NCBI GenBank assembly: GCA_016858145.1 | Contig: JAEHOE010000070.1 | Location: forward strand, 310,001 to 374,000 | Direction of reading: 5' to 3' | Source of the DNA: Edaphochlamys debaryana | Lineage: Eukaryota > Chlorophyta > Chlorophyceae > Chlamydomonadales | DNA length: 64,000 nucleotides | The notes under the pieces: model-generated | The model's input: only the letters and a program-made list of their open reading frames with translations | Database searches by the model: none | What the model was told of the DNA's origin: nothing | Shown here: positions 12,498-25,537 of the stretch, piece after piece | Numbering within the stretch: the first letter of the stretch is position 1 | How the letters are laid out: the number at the start of each line of letters is the position of its first letter | Program-made: the position numbers and the translations under genes

Positions 12498-12614
12498 AGC
12501 AAGATAATTGAAAGCGTGTGTCCCATGCTTTGATGGATACTCGCTCGGCACAGGTAAACTGTTCCATCGGCCAGTGGATGCGCGAGCAGTGCCAGGCACG
12601 AGTGTCCTCGACGG

Positions 12615-15600
12615 ATGTTCGGGATTGGCCATCGGAAGCATCCGGGGTCTACGCCACCGGCCACGGATGGATTCGACAGTCGAGATGGATTGAGACAGAG
12701 GAGGCAGGACACCAGCGGCACGCCACACGGCTCCCTGTCGTCTTCCTTTAAGCGGAAGTTCTTCAGCGGGCTCGTCAAGCTAAAGGGTCTCACTGGTGAG
12801 TTCGGCCTCTGAGTTCGGCCTGCCGCCAAAACACACTAGACTCGGGCTGGTTCCGCCGCCCAAAACTAGCCACCTGGCAACAACCGCGCGTATCCCCCGC
12901 GCTTGCGACAGTGCCATTCCACCAGCAGCACATTTGCATATATCGCCCCTACTTGCCTGGCAGCACGCCTTGCCACAGCTCCCGCCAGCCGCCACACACT
13001 TTCCAACCCCCTCCCGAGCCTCCACGTCTGCCAGCATGTGCTAACCGCCCTACCGCCGCCCCACCAGCGCAGCTACTCCTGCGGCCCCCAGTCCTGCAAC
13101 CCTCCAGCAGAGAACAAAGCGGACCGTAGCCTCTTGCCCCCATCGTGCACACGCGCTTCATAATCTTTCTCCGCACCACACCACCCATACCGGCTGGTGG
13201 GCCAGACCCGGCTAGCTGCAGGTTGCTTTAACCTCATCCCACGTGGGCCAAGCACCCTGGCATCGCCTCCTGACCCTTGCGCGCTCTGACTAGGAACCTC
13301 GCCCTGCCTGTGTTGGCGCAGGCGGCAAGCCTTCAAGCAAGCGCTCGAGCAAGGCGGGCCATCTACCGGAGGTCGTCGAAGACCGGCCATGCGACCTCGC
13401 CAACGGGAGCCCACTCGGCCTGCCCCAGGGCCCAGGCGCTACACATGTGCGAGCCACGCAGCTGGGCCCGGGTCCCTCGCAGGGTTCCCTGCCCATCACC
13501 GCCAGCAGCGATGAGTCAGAGGAGCCAGGCGCCGCGGCGCTCCTCCGCCGCTGCGCTGCCGCCAGCGCCGACGGGGGCTGCAGCCGGGCCACCGGTGAGC
13601 GTCCTTGCCGTACGTGGGCCTGCGGTCGGCCCATGTTGAAACCGATGCATGCGGTTCCTGCCTTGGGTGGGCCTGCTTGCGGTGCGCACCGCAAAGCGTC
13701 ACTTCGCAGCGCTCCTTCCTCCCCTGCCCAATGTCCGCAGGCGCCGTGCCCGTGGTGACGGCGGAGGGCCTGAGGCGAGCCCTTGGGGCGTCGCGCCAGG
13801 CAGTGATGGTGCTGCAGGCAAGGACGGGGGAAGCACGTGCTGGGGCTGTATCGATAACTCATCTAGGCAACCGGAGATGGCTGGGGTAGAGGCGGCGGCG
13901 AGACTCCTAGGAAAAGACAGCCTGACCTTGCACGCGCCTCCCCGTTCCGCAGGTGGGCCCGGACCCGCCCGGCTCGGAGCCCCTGCCCCTGCCCTCTGGC
14001 ATCCAGCACTGCTCCGCGGAGCTCCCCTCCGCGCTGCAGCGCAAGATCACCGCAGGCCTGGGCTCCGCCGGCGGCGCCCTGGCCGCGCTCGCCGGCAGCG
14101 GCGGCCAGCGCCAGCCCAGCTTCTCCCGCGTGCTTCGTGCGGCGCGGCGCAATTCGGGAGAGGGCATGCCCATTCGCACCGTCGGCGGCGGCGGCAGCAT
14201 GCCGACGGCGTCGCCGCTGGGGCCTGGCGGCGCCGTCGCCTCGTCGCTGCCGAACCGCGTGCCGGCGGCGCCGGCAACCGCCATGTCGGTCAGTGCCAGC
14301 GGCGATGCCTCCGCCTCCGCCTCCGCCGCCACTGCCGCCGCCTCCGCCGCCTCTGCCGCTTGCTCGCTTGGCACTCAGCCCAGGCCATTCGTGGGGATGG
14401 GCTCCCCCACTCCAGAGGTCCTCACCAGGGGCTTTACGTCGTCGGCTGCCTTCAAGGAGTGGCCCGTGAAGACTGAGGCAGGCGCCGACATCAGCGGACG
14501 GAGCGCCCTGACGGCAGCGGACGGCGCGTTAGCCAACGGCCGGGCCAGCGGCGGCGACGGCAGGCTGACCGTCAAGAGCGTCATTGCCGCCGCCGCTGGC
14601 GGTGCCTGCACGCCGCCGTCGGCGTCCCCCATGCACTGCCGTGGCGGCGCCGCCGCTGCCGCCGCTGCCGGCACCGCGGGGGTGTCGTCCCCTGCGATGA
14701 CGCCGCCGCGGGGCAGCCTGCGCACCTCCGCCCCGTCGGCCGGCGGCGGGGGCTGGCTTGCGGCGGCGTCTGCCTCTGCCGCCTCGGCTCCTGCCTCCGC
14801 CGCTGCCGCTGCCGCTGGCGGCAAGCTGCAGGCGGCCCTCCGGGAGGACGAGGATCTTGACTGGGAGCTGGAGAGCACGGACGATGGCGAGCTTGAGCAT
14901 GATTCTGCGTCAGAATCTGTGCACCGTACGGCAAGCTCCACGTCAGCGGCGGCGCCGGCAGCTGCCACCGCGGCTGCGGCTGCGGCGGCGGCGGCCCGCA
15001 TCGCCTTGCGGCGCAGCGGCGCCGGATACATGCTGTCAGACGGCTACGCCGGCGACGTCATGGCAGGTCCGGCGTCAAGCGGCGGCGCCGCCACCGCCGC
15101 TGCCGGCGCTTCCGGGTCCGGCCTCATGCCGCCGTCGCCGTTTGCAGAGTCCTTGCCGCCTCTGGGGTCTATTGCGGAGGCGGCACGGGCCTCCACTGCC
15201 GCTGCCTCCGCGGCCGCCGGCGGTGCTGACGTCAGCACCTGCGCCGCCGAGGGCGAGGCGGCGGATCCGTCGTCGGGCCTGGAGCCGATGTTTGTAACGC
15301 CTGCCGTACACGACGTGCTGGGCTCGTCCGAGGTAGATGCCGTGAGGCAAGCCCTGTACAGCCTGTTCTGCTCCAACCCCAGCCTCATCCTCATCCTCGA
15401 GGACCTTGTCTCATCCGCGTTGTACGGAAGATCCGTCGTACACGAGCAGCTGCTGGCCTACCCTCGAGGCGGCGCCGCCAGTACGGCACCCCGCAATCCG
15501 TTGGATGACTTTTTGCTGCTGCAAGTCACGGCCTGTTACGTGGACAACGTTGGTCCCGGGGCGACATCGAGTGACGGCTCAGCCCGGCTCTCGGGGCCGG

Positions 15601-18600
15601 GCTTTGGCAGCGGCGCCGCCGCGATGCCGGCCCTCTTCCTGACCCTCTCGCGCCCGTACTCGACTGCCCTCGCCGCCGGCGCAGCCGCCGCCGCCAGGAC
15701 CGCCGCCGCCGCCTCCGTCGCGCCGCCGCCCGCGCCGCCGCTGACGCCGGTACCGTCAGCTGCGGCGTCCGCACCTCCCTCGGCGTCCAAGCTACACAAG
15801 AGCCCCAGTCTCACATCGGCCCTGAGCTCAATCACGAGAGCCGGCCGGTCGCGGCAAGCTCGCTTGAGCAGCACGAGTGGCGGCAACGCGCCGTGTGGCA
15901 CGTCCCCACCGCCGCCTTCGTACCTCTCCGCCACTACCTCAACTCACCCCGGCCTGCCCGAACCAAGCGGCCCCGTCTCTGCCGCGTCCATCGCTACCTC
16001 CTCGATTGCAACCACCTTTGCCGGCGCAGCGGGCAGCGGCGGCGCCAGCATGGGCGGCAGCGGCGGCGGCGGCTGCTACGGGCTGGCGACGGCGCCGCCG
16101 GCCACGGCCGGCGCTGGCGCGGCGGCGGCTCAGGCGTGGTCCGGGGAGGAGGCGGCAGCGGTGGCGGCGGCGCTCGAGGGGCTGTGCGCACGTGTACGGC
16201 TGGAGCAGACCCTGCTGGCGCACGTGCCCGTGGCCATTACCGTACTTACGTTGGACGGGCGGGTGACGTGGCAGAACGGAAGGTAGGCATATGATTCGTG
16301 GGACCACGGCAGCGGGCAGCGGGTGGGTTCCATACCAGATTTAGCCGCGCCTGTAGTCCTGTACTGCAGCATCTGGGACGCCTCGTGATGCTCTCGTGTC
16401 GTACGCCCCCGCCGTACAGGTCCGTGTCGTACATGGGCAACGCCGTGGGCGCGCCCGTGGCGCCCGGCATGGACCCGGGCGATCCAGACCACGCGCTGTG
16501 CCGTATCTTCTCGTACGACAGTACGGCACTGGAGTCCATGTGGGAGGCGCTCCAGGCTTCCAACAGCCGCACATGGAGGTACGGCCTTGAGGCGAGGGAA
16601 GGCGTAAAGGCAAGGGCGGGCTGAAGGAAACGCACGGTGCTGCACTAGGGCGGTTCGCATATCTACCGATAACTGTTCCGCTAGCTGGCTTGACAAACGT
16701 GCGCTCCCAATCTCAACAGTGCTGTCCGGCTCCAAGAAGCCCTTGCCCCGTACACCCTCTTGCACCTGCGCAGCGGACTCGTCTGCATGCCGCCGTCCCT
16801 CGACTTGGCCCAACCGCCGGACGCCTCCCCCTTCGGCAAGGCCGCCAGCGGCGCCGACGACGTCGGGGCCTGGACCGTGCGCTCACTCCTCAATGCCACG
16901 GGCGCCGGCGCCGGCTCTGGCGGGCGCGGCGGCGGCGGTGGCGGCGGCGGCGGCGGCGACGGCAACCAGGGCCCGATGGGGCCAGAGGACGGAGCTGACG
17001 GCGCCAGTCAGTACTCCCTGTGGTGCCGTACCATCAGCGGCCTTGGCGGCGGCGGCGGCGGCGGCGGCCGCTCGACCTCGCCGATGTCGGGTTATCCATC
17101 GTTGGCGGCGGCGGCGACGGCGGCGGCGGCGACGACGGCAACGGCGGGCAGCGCTCCGGCGCTGCAGACCTTGCTGGGTCGCGATAGCAGCGGTAGCGTG
17201 GCCTGGCCTGGCGGCGCTCTGACGGGCGCGGCACTCGCGGAGGCAGCGGCAGGGCAGCCGCCGCTGAGCCGCCGGGCCTCCGGCAACGTTGCGTACATGC
17301 TGACCCCTAGCGGGGCGGGACTCTCCCCCGAACTGCCCGGGTTCAGGAGCGGAAACGCTGGCGCGAACAGCGGCGGGCTACCCCGCAACACCTCGGCTCC
17401 GAGCTTCCGGGCCGCGGGAATGGGCGTATGCCCTCTGCCTTCCGTCATGGAATCCGAGGCATGCACAGACGTTTCCACTGGCGGCAGCGTCGCCGCCACC
17501 GTCGTCGCCAGTTCCCAAGCCGCCGCCACGGCTGCCGCCGTTGCCGCCGCGCAATCGGCGACCGCCGCCGTCGACCTCCCGCGCCGCGTCTCCGCCAGCA
17601 ACGCCCCGCCGGGTCCCCTGCCCACAGCCGGCCCGCTCTTCTCCTCCTCGCCCTCCCACCACCCGCTCGCTACCACCTGCGGCTCCGCCGCAGCCGGCTC
17701 GGCTGCCGCCGCCGTCGGCCTGTTCGGCTCCTCCGCCGCCGGCTCTGCCGGGCCCCTCTCCCCCGTCTTCACGCCTCACTCCCAGGGCCTGCCCTTTGGC
17801 TCCGGAACTTCCATGTCACGGCGGAGCCGAATCCACCGCTCCAACAGCCTCGCCGCGACCGAGGGAGCGCTCGGCGGCAGCTACCGCGCGATGCGGCTGG
17901 CGCAGGGCTGGTCCCAGGCCCTGGCGCAGGGAATGCAGGGCGTCCTCGGCGGCGGCGGCCGCAGCGGCTCCGTCTGCAGCGGCGACGGCGTGGCGCTGTG
18001 CTGCAGCCCTCGCGGCTCCGCCAACCACTATTTCGGCTCAGTCCTCACCGCCGCTGGCGGAGGCAACACCGCCGCCGCCGCCGCCGGGGCCGCGGAAGGG
18101 CTGTCGTTGCAAGGTGCCGCCGCTGCCGCGGCGGCGGTGGCGGCGTGCGGACGGGGAGTCGGCGGCGGCGGCGCACTGAGCCTAGCGTCTCCCGCGACCA
18201 GCACTGGCGGCGGCGGCGGCGGCAGCCGCGTCCTGAGTCCCTCTGGCGGCACCTTCGGCCGCCTTGCCGCCGCCGCTGCCGCCACTGGCGGACCCGACAG
18301 CAGCCGGTCTGGCGGCGGCGGCGGGCTGTCTCGCACCTGCAGTAACGCCAACGCCGCCGCCGAGGCGGCCGCCGCCACAGCCATCGCGGGGGTTCCGTAC
18401 AATGGCAACTGCCTGTGGCACGAGATCCACGCGAGCCTCGTCTTGGATTCGGTGTCGGCGTGCTGGCAGATCGTGCTCGTCAACCATGACGTGACGCCGT
18501 ACGTCCAGGCCGAGCTGGAGATGCGTCAGGTGCTGGACGCTGAGGTGCGATCATAAAGATTTGCCTGTTTATTTTGGTGACGCTGCTCCTCCTCATTGCC

Positions 18601-21600
18601 GCTGACCGGCTGTCTTGTGCCCCGTTCCGTACGCCGTACGCCGTACAGCACCGGATCTTGGAGGAATGCTTTCCACGTCACGTGCTGGAGGCGATGACGT
18701 CAGTGAAGCGTCGCGCCTCGGTCTTCGGCCCCGCCGCCGCCGCCGCGGCCGCCGCCGCCACGGCGGCGGCGGCGACTGGGCCCGGCGCCGCCGCCGCGCC
18801 ATACACGGCGTCCCCGCTGCACCTCTCACGGCCCTCCCTTTCTTGCTCCCAGCTCTCCACGCTCCAGCCCTCTGCCTTCATGCCCTCCGCCCTCCGCTCG
18901 CCGTACCGCGCGCACGGCATGAACGGCACTGGCTCAGGCTCAGGGAACGAGCCTCTGCCGACGGCGCCCACTCTGCCCAGCGTGGTCACCCACCGGGCCG
19001 ACGCCCATGGTCCTCACGCTATGGGCGCACAGTTTGACCGCTCTTCGGCGCCCATCCCAGCCGGGCAGTACAACAGCCCCCGTGCTCCAGCTGCCGTAAT
19101 GGCGGGCCCGGCTGCAGGGGCCGGGCCCCGCTCTGCGGCCGGCCCCCACACGGCCTCGGGTGTCGTCGTGTCAGCGGCGGCGGCGGCGGCGGCGGCAGCA
19201 GCTGGCGGCGACAACGCTGCCAGCACGATGAACGGCAGCGAGCGCAGCAGCGCCGTCAGCGCGTGCCTGTACGGCACCGCAAACGTCAGCTGCACGACCA
19301 TGGCGAGCCACCCCAGCACGGCGCTCATGTACGGCAATGACGGGTCGTACACGTCGTACATGCCGTACAACGACGACCGGAGCGGCAGCCACCAGCACGC
19401 GCCCAGCGAGAGCGGCTGCGTGGTCTTGGGCTTTCCAGAGGACCAGACCTCCCCGGTCCGATGCGCCGCCGTACACGGGGCCCGGCCGGGCCCAGGCCCA
19501 GGCCCAGCCTCGCGACAAAAGCTCTCCGACCAATCCGAGCTCGCTCCGGAGGCAGCCCCACCAGCCGAGGAACGTGCCGGGGACGGCGGCGGGGATGGCG
19601 AGGGGAATGCGAGCGGCGGCGCTTCGGCTGCCGGGGCCGCAGCGGGCGGCAGTGCGGCGGCGGGCAGCCACGGCGGCATGACTGCGCTTGGGAGCCCACT
19701 GGCGGCGGATGACGGGTGCAGCCTGGGACTAAGCGGCGGCATGGCTTTGCCGCTGGAGACGTGCCTCACGTCCTACATGGCGCGATCCCACGAGTCCGTA
19801 ACCGTGCTCTTCGCCGGTGCGTGGGCATCCGCGGGCCGGGTCTGGCGGGGTCTGGCGGGGGCGGGTCTTGGCAAAGTGGTGGTGATTGGTACCCGATGGC
19901 TCAGAGCTAGCTGCTGAAAGCCCTGCCCTGACTGAGACCGTCCTGAGAGCCCTGCCTGCACTGGCGCGCTGCGCCCCCGCCCGCAGACATCGCCTCCTTC
20001 ACCAACATGTGCGGCCAGGTGCCGCCTCATTCCGTCATGGCATTCCTCAACGGTGGGTGGGGAGCGGGGCAGGGGCGGGGCAAGGTCTCACTAGCCTGCC
20101 AGTAGGGTCCGGTCGAGAGCGGGTTGGGAGCGGGTCTGCTGAGATGACTTGGCCGGTTGGATTGGGCCATGGCGGCATCGCTACGTGTGACATGTCCGTC
20201 CGTCCGTCCTCGAATCTTCACCCCTGTCTCCCGCAGACCTGTTCACGGTCTTTGACCAACTGGTGGAGGCCCACGGGCTGTACAAGGTGGAGACCATCGG
20301 AGGTGCGTGCGTGCTTCTTCGTTTCCTGATGCGCCTACTACGAGCCGCGGAGGCATGGCTGCGTGCAGGCTGGCTGTGTGACCGCCGTGCCACTTCTCCT
20401 GGCCTCACTTTTCCCCACGTCACTTCTCCACCCTCCGCCTGCAGACTGCTACATGGTGGCGGGGGGCCTGATGGAGCAGGACGCAGAGGGCTTCCGCTCC
20501 GTGGCGGAGGGGGTGGATCCCGAGCATGCAGCCAAGGTGCGGTGCGGCCCGTGTGCGGTTTGACCGGCTGTCACGGGGCTTGACCCAGACCCAGAGCTGC
20601 CCTGTCAGCCCTGGCCCGCGAACGGCACAGAAACACAGTTACTGAGTCCGTCATGCGGTACCCGTCATCCGTTCCAGGTCTTTGCCTTTGCGGTGGACAT
20701 GCTGGAGGCTGCTCGCAACGGTGAGCGGTGCGAGTGGGGACCGGATGGGGCTTGGGTCCCGCCGCACAAAGGGTAGTGTGGACTTGGTACCGTATGCAGG
20801 GCCTCTATCTAAGCACACTCCCTGTCAATTCCCTATCGTCATCTCTTCGCTCGGTGTTTTGGTCCACCGCAGTGCCCATGCCTGGGTCGGGCGCACCAGT
20901 CAAGCTGCGCGTGGGCCTGCACAGCGGCCCTGTGATGAGCGGGTGAGGCTGGGTGATATAGATGCCATCGCTTCTCCAGCCCGTCGCACGGAGCGGCGGT
21001 TGTGGTTGGCAAGGCTTTGCGCGCACGGGGCGCCCAGCGGCGCTGACGGGGAGGGCCGGGCTGCCTTCCCAGTCGAGTTGCACTAATAATACCATGCATG
21101 TTGGGAGCGCGCGGGACGTGCGCGGACGGCCCGGAGGGTGTACCCAGTGCTAGACTTGCCTGGCGTACCTCACCTCTCTCTCCCCTTGCCTCCGTGCACC
21201 CTAACCCCACGTGCAGGGTCGTCGGCACGATGATGCCTCGCTTCTGCCTCTTCGGCGACACAGGTGAGGGCCCAGCCGCAGCCACAGCAGCCAAGCCCAC
21301 CCTCTTCGCTCCATGCCTCACCGCCCTACCTAACCCACCACAATACGGCCCCGCGCCCGTTGCTTGAATACACCTGCTCTCCCACCCCGGCTCTCGCCCG
21401 CAGTCAACACCGCCAGCCGCATGGAGAGCACGGGCTCTCCCGGGGCCATCCATGTGTCTTCGGCGACCCGGGAGCTGCTGGGGACGGACGTGGCGGGCTT
21501 CGCGCCGACCGGCGGCGTCAGCGTCAAGGGCAAGGTACGGGCGGGAAGGGCCAGGACGGCGGGGAGGGCAGTGCTCGGGTGCATAGGGTCTAGGAGGGCT

Positions 21601-21841
21601 TGCTTGCCTGGTAGCACTGAGTGGGATAGGAGCCGCTTGGGAGAGGAGTGGGGTGTCGACGTAGACCCCGTGCTGGGCCGCCACCCCAGGCCTCACGGCC
21701 ACAGCGGCTTCATGTTCCAACCGCACATGTCGTACCCTCTTCCCCGTGCTTGTACGGCAGGGCCTGATGTACACGTACCTGTACGACCCCAGCACACATG
21801 GTGCCGCCACCGGGGCCGTGGCCGAGCGACCCGTCCCGTGA
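12615..21841 (+). CDS. PAS-domain class III nucleotide cyclase, predicted guanylate cyclase (about 2202 aa, 15 exons)
   Basis: Exons: 12615-12795, 13322-13594, 13741-13817, 13953-16282, 16420-16578, 16720-18544, 18649-19816, 19987-20052, 20237-20302, 20445-20536, 20678-20720, 20873-20942, 21217-21263, 21404-21534, 21761-21841. The catalytic domain (about 1995-2190) has FADIASFT (metal Asp about 2005), KVETIGDCYMV (Glu 2045, metal Asp 2049), FCLFGDTVNTASRMES (Cys 2127, Asn 2134, Arg 2138). Glu and Cys at the base-recognition positions are those of guanylate rather than adenylate cyclases. A PAS domain starts near 935 (VPVAITVLTLDGRVTWQNG) and ends near 1570-1615 (WQIVLVNHDVTPYVQ), interrupted by some 500 residues of Gly/Ala/Ser-rich sequence; HRILEECFPRHVLEAM follows, and another long insertion precedes the catalytic core. 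No membrane segment was seen, so a soluble, PAS-regulated cGMP enzyme is inferred. Intron 3 appears to use a GC donor. Confidence 0.9.
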
Positions 21842-24800
21842 TGGTGTCTAACAACAGTGCACCAGCACTCTAGCTAGCCTCCAGCTTTCCAAGCGGACTC
21901 GGAGACGCAACCCTACCATGCTGGGAGGGGAGCACGCAGGGTGCGGTCAGACGCAGCTGGTGGAAGAGCTACGTCGGTCATCACGCACGGCTTACACGCC
22001 TGGTTCGAACAAGGCGCGTTTGAGCAAGCTACGAGGGAAAGTAGCAGCGGCGGAAGGGAGAGTCCGACGCAGAGGCTTGCCAGGAGCGCCGGGGAGAGGG
22101 TGACAGGCTCGTGCTTGCCGCAGCAGAGGTCCGGAACGCCGGAAGGGCAAGCGCAGGACCGCGAGGGGCAGGAGGGAGTTTGCTGGTTTGCCGCATGCCG
22201 ACCAAGGGGCCAAAGGGGTGGAAGAAGTAAGATATTCAGGGATTGCTTGTTCATGTGAGCTTGGACAGGCCCTATTTAGGAACTACTACGTGTATACTGT
22301 TCAGCGAATAACTGGTGGAACGGTTAAATGAAAGAGTTGACTTGATGTTGGCACTCTTGCTAATGCAGCTCAGGGTGGGGTTGCAAACTCTCCCTCCCTG
22401 TTTCTAAGCGGAAAAGAGTATATCAAGCGGCCGGCCATGTTGTGGGTTCTTGAGGGGTGCATGGGGTTGGCATTCCTTCCCTGGTACTCGCACGAACTTC
22501 CCAACAAAAGAGTCCGGCTAAGAAGGGATGGGAAGGGGATGCGTGGCGTGCGCGCGCGTTATGTGCTCCTTGGATGCATGGGTGAAAGCATTGACGTGGC
22601 ATGAAGGCTTGGCGTGTATGTGCATCACTGCCGCTTCGCTTGCGCGTGCTATGTCAGCACCCACCAGGCGTGGGGGCGGGAGTTGGGGATTGAGCGACCA
22701 GGCGGGACCAAACCGAACATGGTCGCAACGCTTATGGCGGGGGCGAGTGCTTACGCCAGAATCTGACCTGGCGGCTCGATACTACGGTATGTGTGGGTTT
22801 TGGGAGGCCACACTTGGACTTTTGGACTGCTCGAAGTCAGTACAATTGTCTTTGCGTGGGGGCTCGAAATGTTGCTCTTTCCATCCCTCCGAGGAGTTTG
22901 GCTAGCTGGACTGGCTATCCCTCGGCCCTGGCCGGAACCCTGAATGCAATGGTAACGTTGTCTGTTGGGCCTCCTTGCCCAGCAGAGCGCGGCCTGTCAT
23001 GGCAGGCAGTGCTGAGTGGGGTTCTGGGTTCACGTGCTGATAAGGGTGGCTGCTCAAGGGCTGCGTTCCGTGGGGCGCCCTTAAGTCAGGCGTCCTAGGC
23101 GCACGTACATGGGCTGTGCTGGGGGATGCAACTTCAGGCAAAAGGCCAGTACTCCACATGATACTCCAGGGGGCCTCAAGTGCTGAATAACCCTTTGCAC
23201 GGCGCACTCTGTGCTGCTGGGCGTTGGCTGTGAGCGGTGGGGGTAGAATGTATGACAACGGGGACCGGTGTTGTGTTTGAAAGGCTTACTGACTCTGCAT
23301 TTGAGGGAGCCCTTCCGCCGGGTGCCCTGCCTTAATTCCTGATGCGCCAGTGGGTCTACTGGCCCCGGCTGTTCCGTTTGCTTGTGCCGGATTCATGGTT
23401 GTTGTGAGGACATGGCTGTTTGAAGTGTCATTGCGAAAGTGTCACTTCTGGGCGCCGGAGCTTGGGCGAGGCCTTCCTATCATGTCTCCTTGCTTTGCGC
23501 ACCCCCATCGTCTTTCCAGTTGCCTGTTCCAGCTTCTATGCTGCTCGTATGTGCTTCTCGGGGGGCCCTCTCTTGCGCGCACAATTGCCACGCATTTGCT
23601 GGACCCTGTGCTGTGTGTGGCTGCCTGATCAAACTAGTCACCTCTCCCATGCCGCGGGCCGTTGCTGTGTCGGTATCGGCCCCTTGCACTTGCAAAGCAT
23701 GACCTTATGGTGCTGCCTGTTGGCCTATAGCCTTCGGGCTTTGCGCCTTATGCATTAATCCTGAACGAGGCCTAGCAATGCGCGGCCCTGAAGCCGCGGG
23801 CGTGGGATTGATGGACACGCTGGACATGCTGGGCGGGGCGTCAAGATAAGTGTCTGAGGTAGACGGGGTGATGGGGGGGTAGCATGAAGGCGTATTGCTG
23901 GGCGCGCACTTTGCGTCGCCACCTGGAATGGCGGTCCGTGCGTAATGCGACTCATGGGAATGTGCGTGTGGGCCTCGAGTGGCGCGCAGGATGTGGTGCG
24001 CAGCGGGCGCAGTCCCTGCAGCCTCCTGCACTGAATGCCGCGGACATGCTCATGTGTGGGGTCCGACGCCGTGTGTGGGTTTGGCCGCCAGGGACGTAGT
24101 AGCCCAGTCCTGATGGCAACCAAGTGCCAAGCTCTGTGCAGTGCATGTGCCTTCGGCTTGCCCGTGGCTGTTCGGGGGCTGCCGCCGGCGTTATCTTAGC
24201 CGCTATGGGCCCGCGCCGGCTGTGCTGCGGCCTGGCTTTTGTTCCTTGCAGCATTGTCTCCCTGCCATGCCTTGCTGCAATCATGCATGTGTGCTGGCGT
24301 GTTAGCCACGACGAGCCTTGCCAGGGCTGCTGCCTGAGGCGGGGTCTCATTGCAGTTCCTCATTCATACCGCTTGCAACGCTGGTGCACTGGCCGTGGAT
24401 TAAGATAGGCGTACGTTGATGCTAGGCGAGGGAGCACGCACGCCGGGGCTGCCCGCGCTGACGGGGGCAGCCCCTGCGCGCTGCGCCGTAGGCGCCGTCA
24501 ATGAACTGGGGCCGCTATGTTGGTCTAGCAGCGGGTGACCGGGTGTAGCGCAGTGTGAGGCTTTCGGGCACTGGTAGAGCTGTGCACGGAGCAATGCAGG
24601 ATTCTCTACTGTAAAACATTGATGGGACATCCCCACGTGCTTTACATCCACGGGGCGGGGGCCGAGGCACCCCATGCACGGGCAGCGCTTTCGGCCTTCA
24701 TGGAATAGCAGCCAGCCCACATATCACATGGCAGTCTGGGAACCCAGACCTCACCGACTGCATTGTGACAAGGTGAAAGAGGGGCGCGAAGGTCAGCGCT

Positions 24801-25537
24801 GGCCTTGTGGCTGCTCTTGTGCGTGCTCCTGGCTCCCTCCTGCCCTCTCCTGCCTGGTGCCCCACGCTCTCCCCCCCCCCGCCACCGGGGGCCTGGCCTT
24901 GCTTTTCGCGTAACTCCTCTCCCGTGTCTCCTTTCCCCCGCCACCGGTGATGGACGCCGCTGAGGGCACCTGAGGGGGCTGACCCCAGGGACCACAGGGG
25001 GCCGCTCTGGCAGGCTCTGGACATTCCTCAATCCCGACCAAGCCGAGAAGTGCTTTACTAAGTTTCGCCCCCCTCAACCGCCTGTGCCTAAGAGTGCGGA
25101 CCTGGTCTCCACTGCTCTTGAACCTGAACCTGATGCCTCTCGTTTTCTCCGACCAGGGCCCTCGTCGGCCGCACAGCACTCGACGTGAAGCGCGTGAGGT
25201 TGGTTTCTCTTGCCCCGTTTTCATCATATTTCAGCTCTTGACGTTAAGGTATTCTCTTTGCACTGTCTCTCGGCTTCGGCGCTTGCCTGTGTCGCGTTGG
25301 ACGAGATCGTTTTTGCGGGCGTCATTGGGACCCCGGCGCTGCAAGGATTGAGTTCAACGAGGTATGACTCGACTTGGAAGCTAGGCTAAGGTTCCAGGGA
25401 GCAAGCAGCGCACCCGCTGTGAAGGCATGCGGAAGCGCGCCTGCTCGATACCCTACCTCGATTGCCACTCTGAAGACAAGGGCACGCACGTCGCCGCGTG
25501 CAGTCGTAAACACACGGCGTCGAGCACGTCTATCACA
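21842..25537. other. Long gene-free region, probably 3' UTR plus promoter
   Basis: From the cyclase stop to the G8-protein start, 3.7 kb contain no splice-consistent coding sequence. About 22250-24650 is relatively rich in T and G, as volvocine 3' UTRs are, and a TGTAA occurs at 24610-24614. The last 500 bases before 25538 are the likely promoter and 5' UTR of the next gene. An in-frame ATG at 25427 exists but would put 37 residues before the signal peptide. Confidence 0.45.
24610..24614 (+). terminator. TGTAA poly(A)-type signal, candidate for cyclase gene
   Basis: TGTAA is the usual polyadenylation signal of chlamydomonadalean nuclear genes. This copy is 2.8 kb past the cyclase stop, which would imply a very long 3' UTR. 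Confidence 0.25.

Larger units (their letters stand above)
9965..12614. other. Divergent intergenic region (ACR / cyclase)
   Basis: This separates the start of the ACR gene (-) from the start of the cyclase gene (+), so both promoters should be here. Base composition is less GC-rich from about 11750 to 12550. The only coding-like signals are the SURP-like stretch at 11346-11436 and a hydrophobic open stretch near 10931-11010; neither could be joined into a gene. Open frames elsewhere look random. Confidence 0.5.
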
